NCBI GenBank assembly: GCA_038025085.1
Contig: CM076143.1
Span: 13,067,501 to 13,131,500 of the forward strand
Length of the DNA: 64,000 bases
Direction of reading: 5' to 3'
DNA from: Tetragonia tetragonoides
Lineage: Eukaryota > Streptophyta > Magnoliopsida > Caryophyllales > Aizoaceae
In this document: piece after piece, positions 63,056 to 64,000 of the stretch
Numbering within the stretch: the stretch's first letter is position 1
Layout: every line of letters begins with the position of its first letter
Notes under the pieces: model-generated
Seen by the model: the letters and a program-made list of their open reading frames with translations, nothing else
The model's database searches: none
Told to the model about the DNA's origin: nothing
Translations under genes and position numbers: made by a program

Positions 63056-63715
63056 GTCCATTTTCTCTCTCCTCGATTGAAATTCTTTTATGCGTCTATC
63101 TGATTATGTTGGACTTGTGTAATTTCAAGTGTTTTAGGGCTTAATTTTAGTAGTTTTGTTGATTTATTCCACTGGTTGTGGAATTGGTGATGTTGATGAT
63201 GTCAATTGAGTTGAAGATGTGTGATTATTGAGGGTTTGAGATTTATGACGACGGCCATAGATTTAGGTTTAAATTTAAAGCACTGTCCAATTTCTGCTAA
63301 TTAATTTAGTAGTATGTAGGGATCATGTTTTTGGTGATAATAGCTGGTGAACTTTTTTTTTTGTTTTTATTTTTTAATGAGATGCTCCTGTTACATGTTA
63401 ATATCATATCTTAAATAAAAAAAAGTTTAAAATCTTGAGGTGAAAAAACAAGTATACTTAGAGCTCCTATGTCTGTACTGGTATCACAAATCCATAGGCT
63501 GACATCCACATTCCCAGTGAACCTGGTATCTGAAATGGTACTTTATCTAAATGTGATTCAATAAACTTGTCGACATTTTTGCAAAGGGATTTAATCTACT
63601 TCTAGGGTGTGAGTTATAAATCATCAATTGTGGATTCCAATTCCTCAATTACCATGGTAGCAAAAATGTTTGATGGAAAAGAGTATCTTCATGCTATCAT
63701 TGATATTTAGGGCAT
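63056..63715 (+). other. WAV2-like intron, start
   Basis: AT-rich intron sequence after the presumed donor at 63056-63057. No further WAV2 exon was recognised before the window ends. Confidence 0.5.
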
Positions 63716-64000
63716 ATACTTGGAGTTACGGTAATGTATTAGGGAGGTAATGGAGCATATTAAATGGTGAAACGGGAAGGTGGTGGGTGATGGTGGGTGG
63801 TGCAACTTAGTGGAAGAGAGAGAAAAACAATGGAGAAAGCGGGAGGGAGGGGAACTATTACCCCGAAATGGGAGTAATTATTACTCTTCCTTCATTCTCT
63901 TCCACCAAAATTCTACCATCCATCACCACCTCCACCTTCTATCTTAGCCTTTAATCTAATCCAATACCCATATAATCCATTACGCCAAATCCAAGCGCCC
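63716..64000. mobile_element. MITE related to the 53729 element
   Basis: Left GTTACGGTAATG-type sequence and right (other strand) GGGCGCTTGGATTTGGCGTA match the terminal style of the element at 53729-53980. The purine-rich left half and pyrimidine-rich right half are also shared. The right end coincides with the window edge. Confidence 0.5.

Overview
The window is nuclear DNA from a flowering plant, most likely a eudicot. The evidence is AT-rich intergenic DNA, GT-AG introns up to about 9 kb, plant-specific gene families (BREVIS RADIX, PDAT, NF-YA with a miR169-like site, a non-RD LRR receptor kinase, WAV2) and many plant-type MITEs, SINEs and LINE remnants. The sequence alone does not fix the species. 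No bacterial operons, CRISPR arrays, rRNA or intact tRNA genes were seen.

Layout: (1) 1-6675, minus strand: a BREVIS RADIX-like gene; four exons are visible and the last lies beyond the left edge. (2) 6676-10548: the shared upstream region of BRX-like and the divergent PDAT gene, holding a short MITE and repeats built from GC-rich words. (3) 10549-26155, plus strand: a PDAT1-type phospholipid:diacylglycerol acyltransferase in six exons. Its 8.8-kb first intron is full of LINE remnants, a SINE and nested MITEs. Exon 4 has lost one AT unit, which breaks the frame. (4) 26156-39280: about 13 kb without a recognisable gene, holding three copies of a Mutator-like MITE, two hAT-like elements with 8-bp target duplications, a 1-kb inverted-repeat element and microsatellites. 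(5) about 39280-45420, plus strand: an NF-YA subunit gene with a non-coding first exon and a miR169-type target site in the 3' UTR. (6) 47423-50748, minus strand: a broken LRR receptor kinase of the Xa21/EFR class, with two frameshifts and a nonsense codon. (7) 52182-58720, minus strand: a PRCC-family gene with one 5.3-kb intron that carries a 599-bp tandem duplication. (8) 62159 to the right edge, plus strand: a WAV2-like alpha/beta hydrolase whose first coding exon is split by a 654-bp solo LTR with a perfect 5-bp target duplication.

The genes do not form a pathway. PDAT makes triacylglycerol, BRX-like and WAV2-like proteins act in root growth, NF-YA is a CCAAT-binding factor, the kinase locus is immune-receptor-like and the PRCC homologue is probably nuclear. 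The most unusual features are the LTR-split WAV2 exon, the slippage frameshift in PDAT, four TTAGGG units inside the PRCC reading frame, and a recurring architecture in which short terminal inverted repeats and target duplications enclose degenerate short-word repeats.
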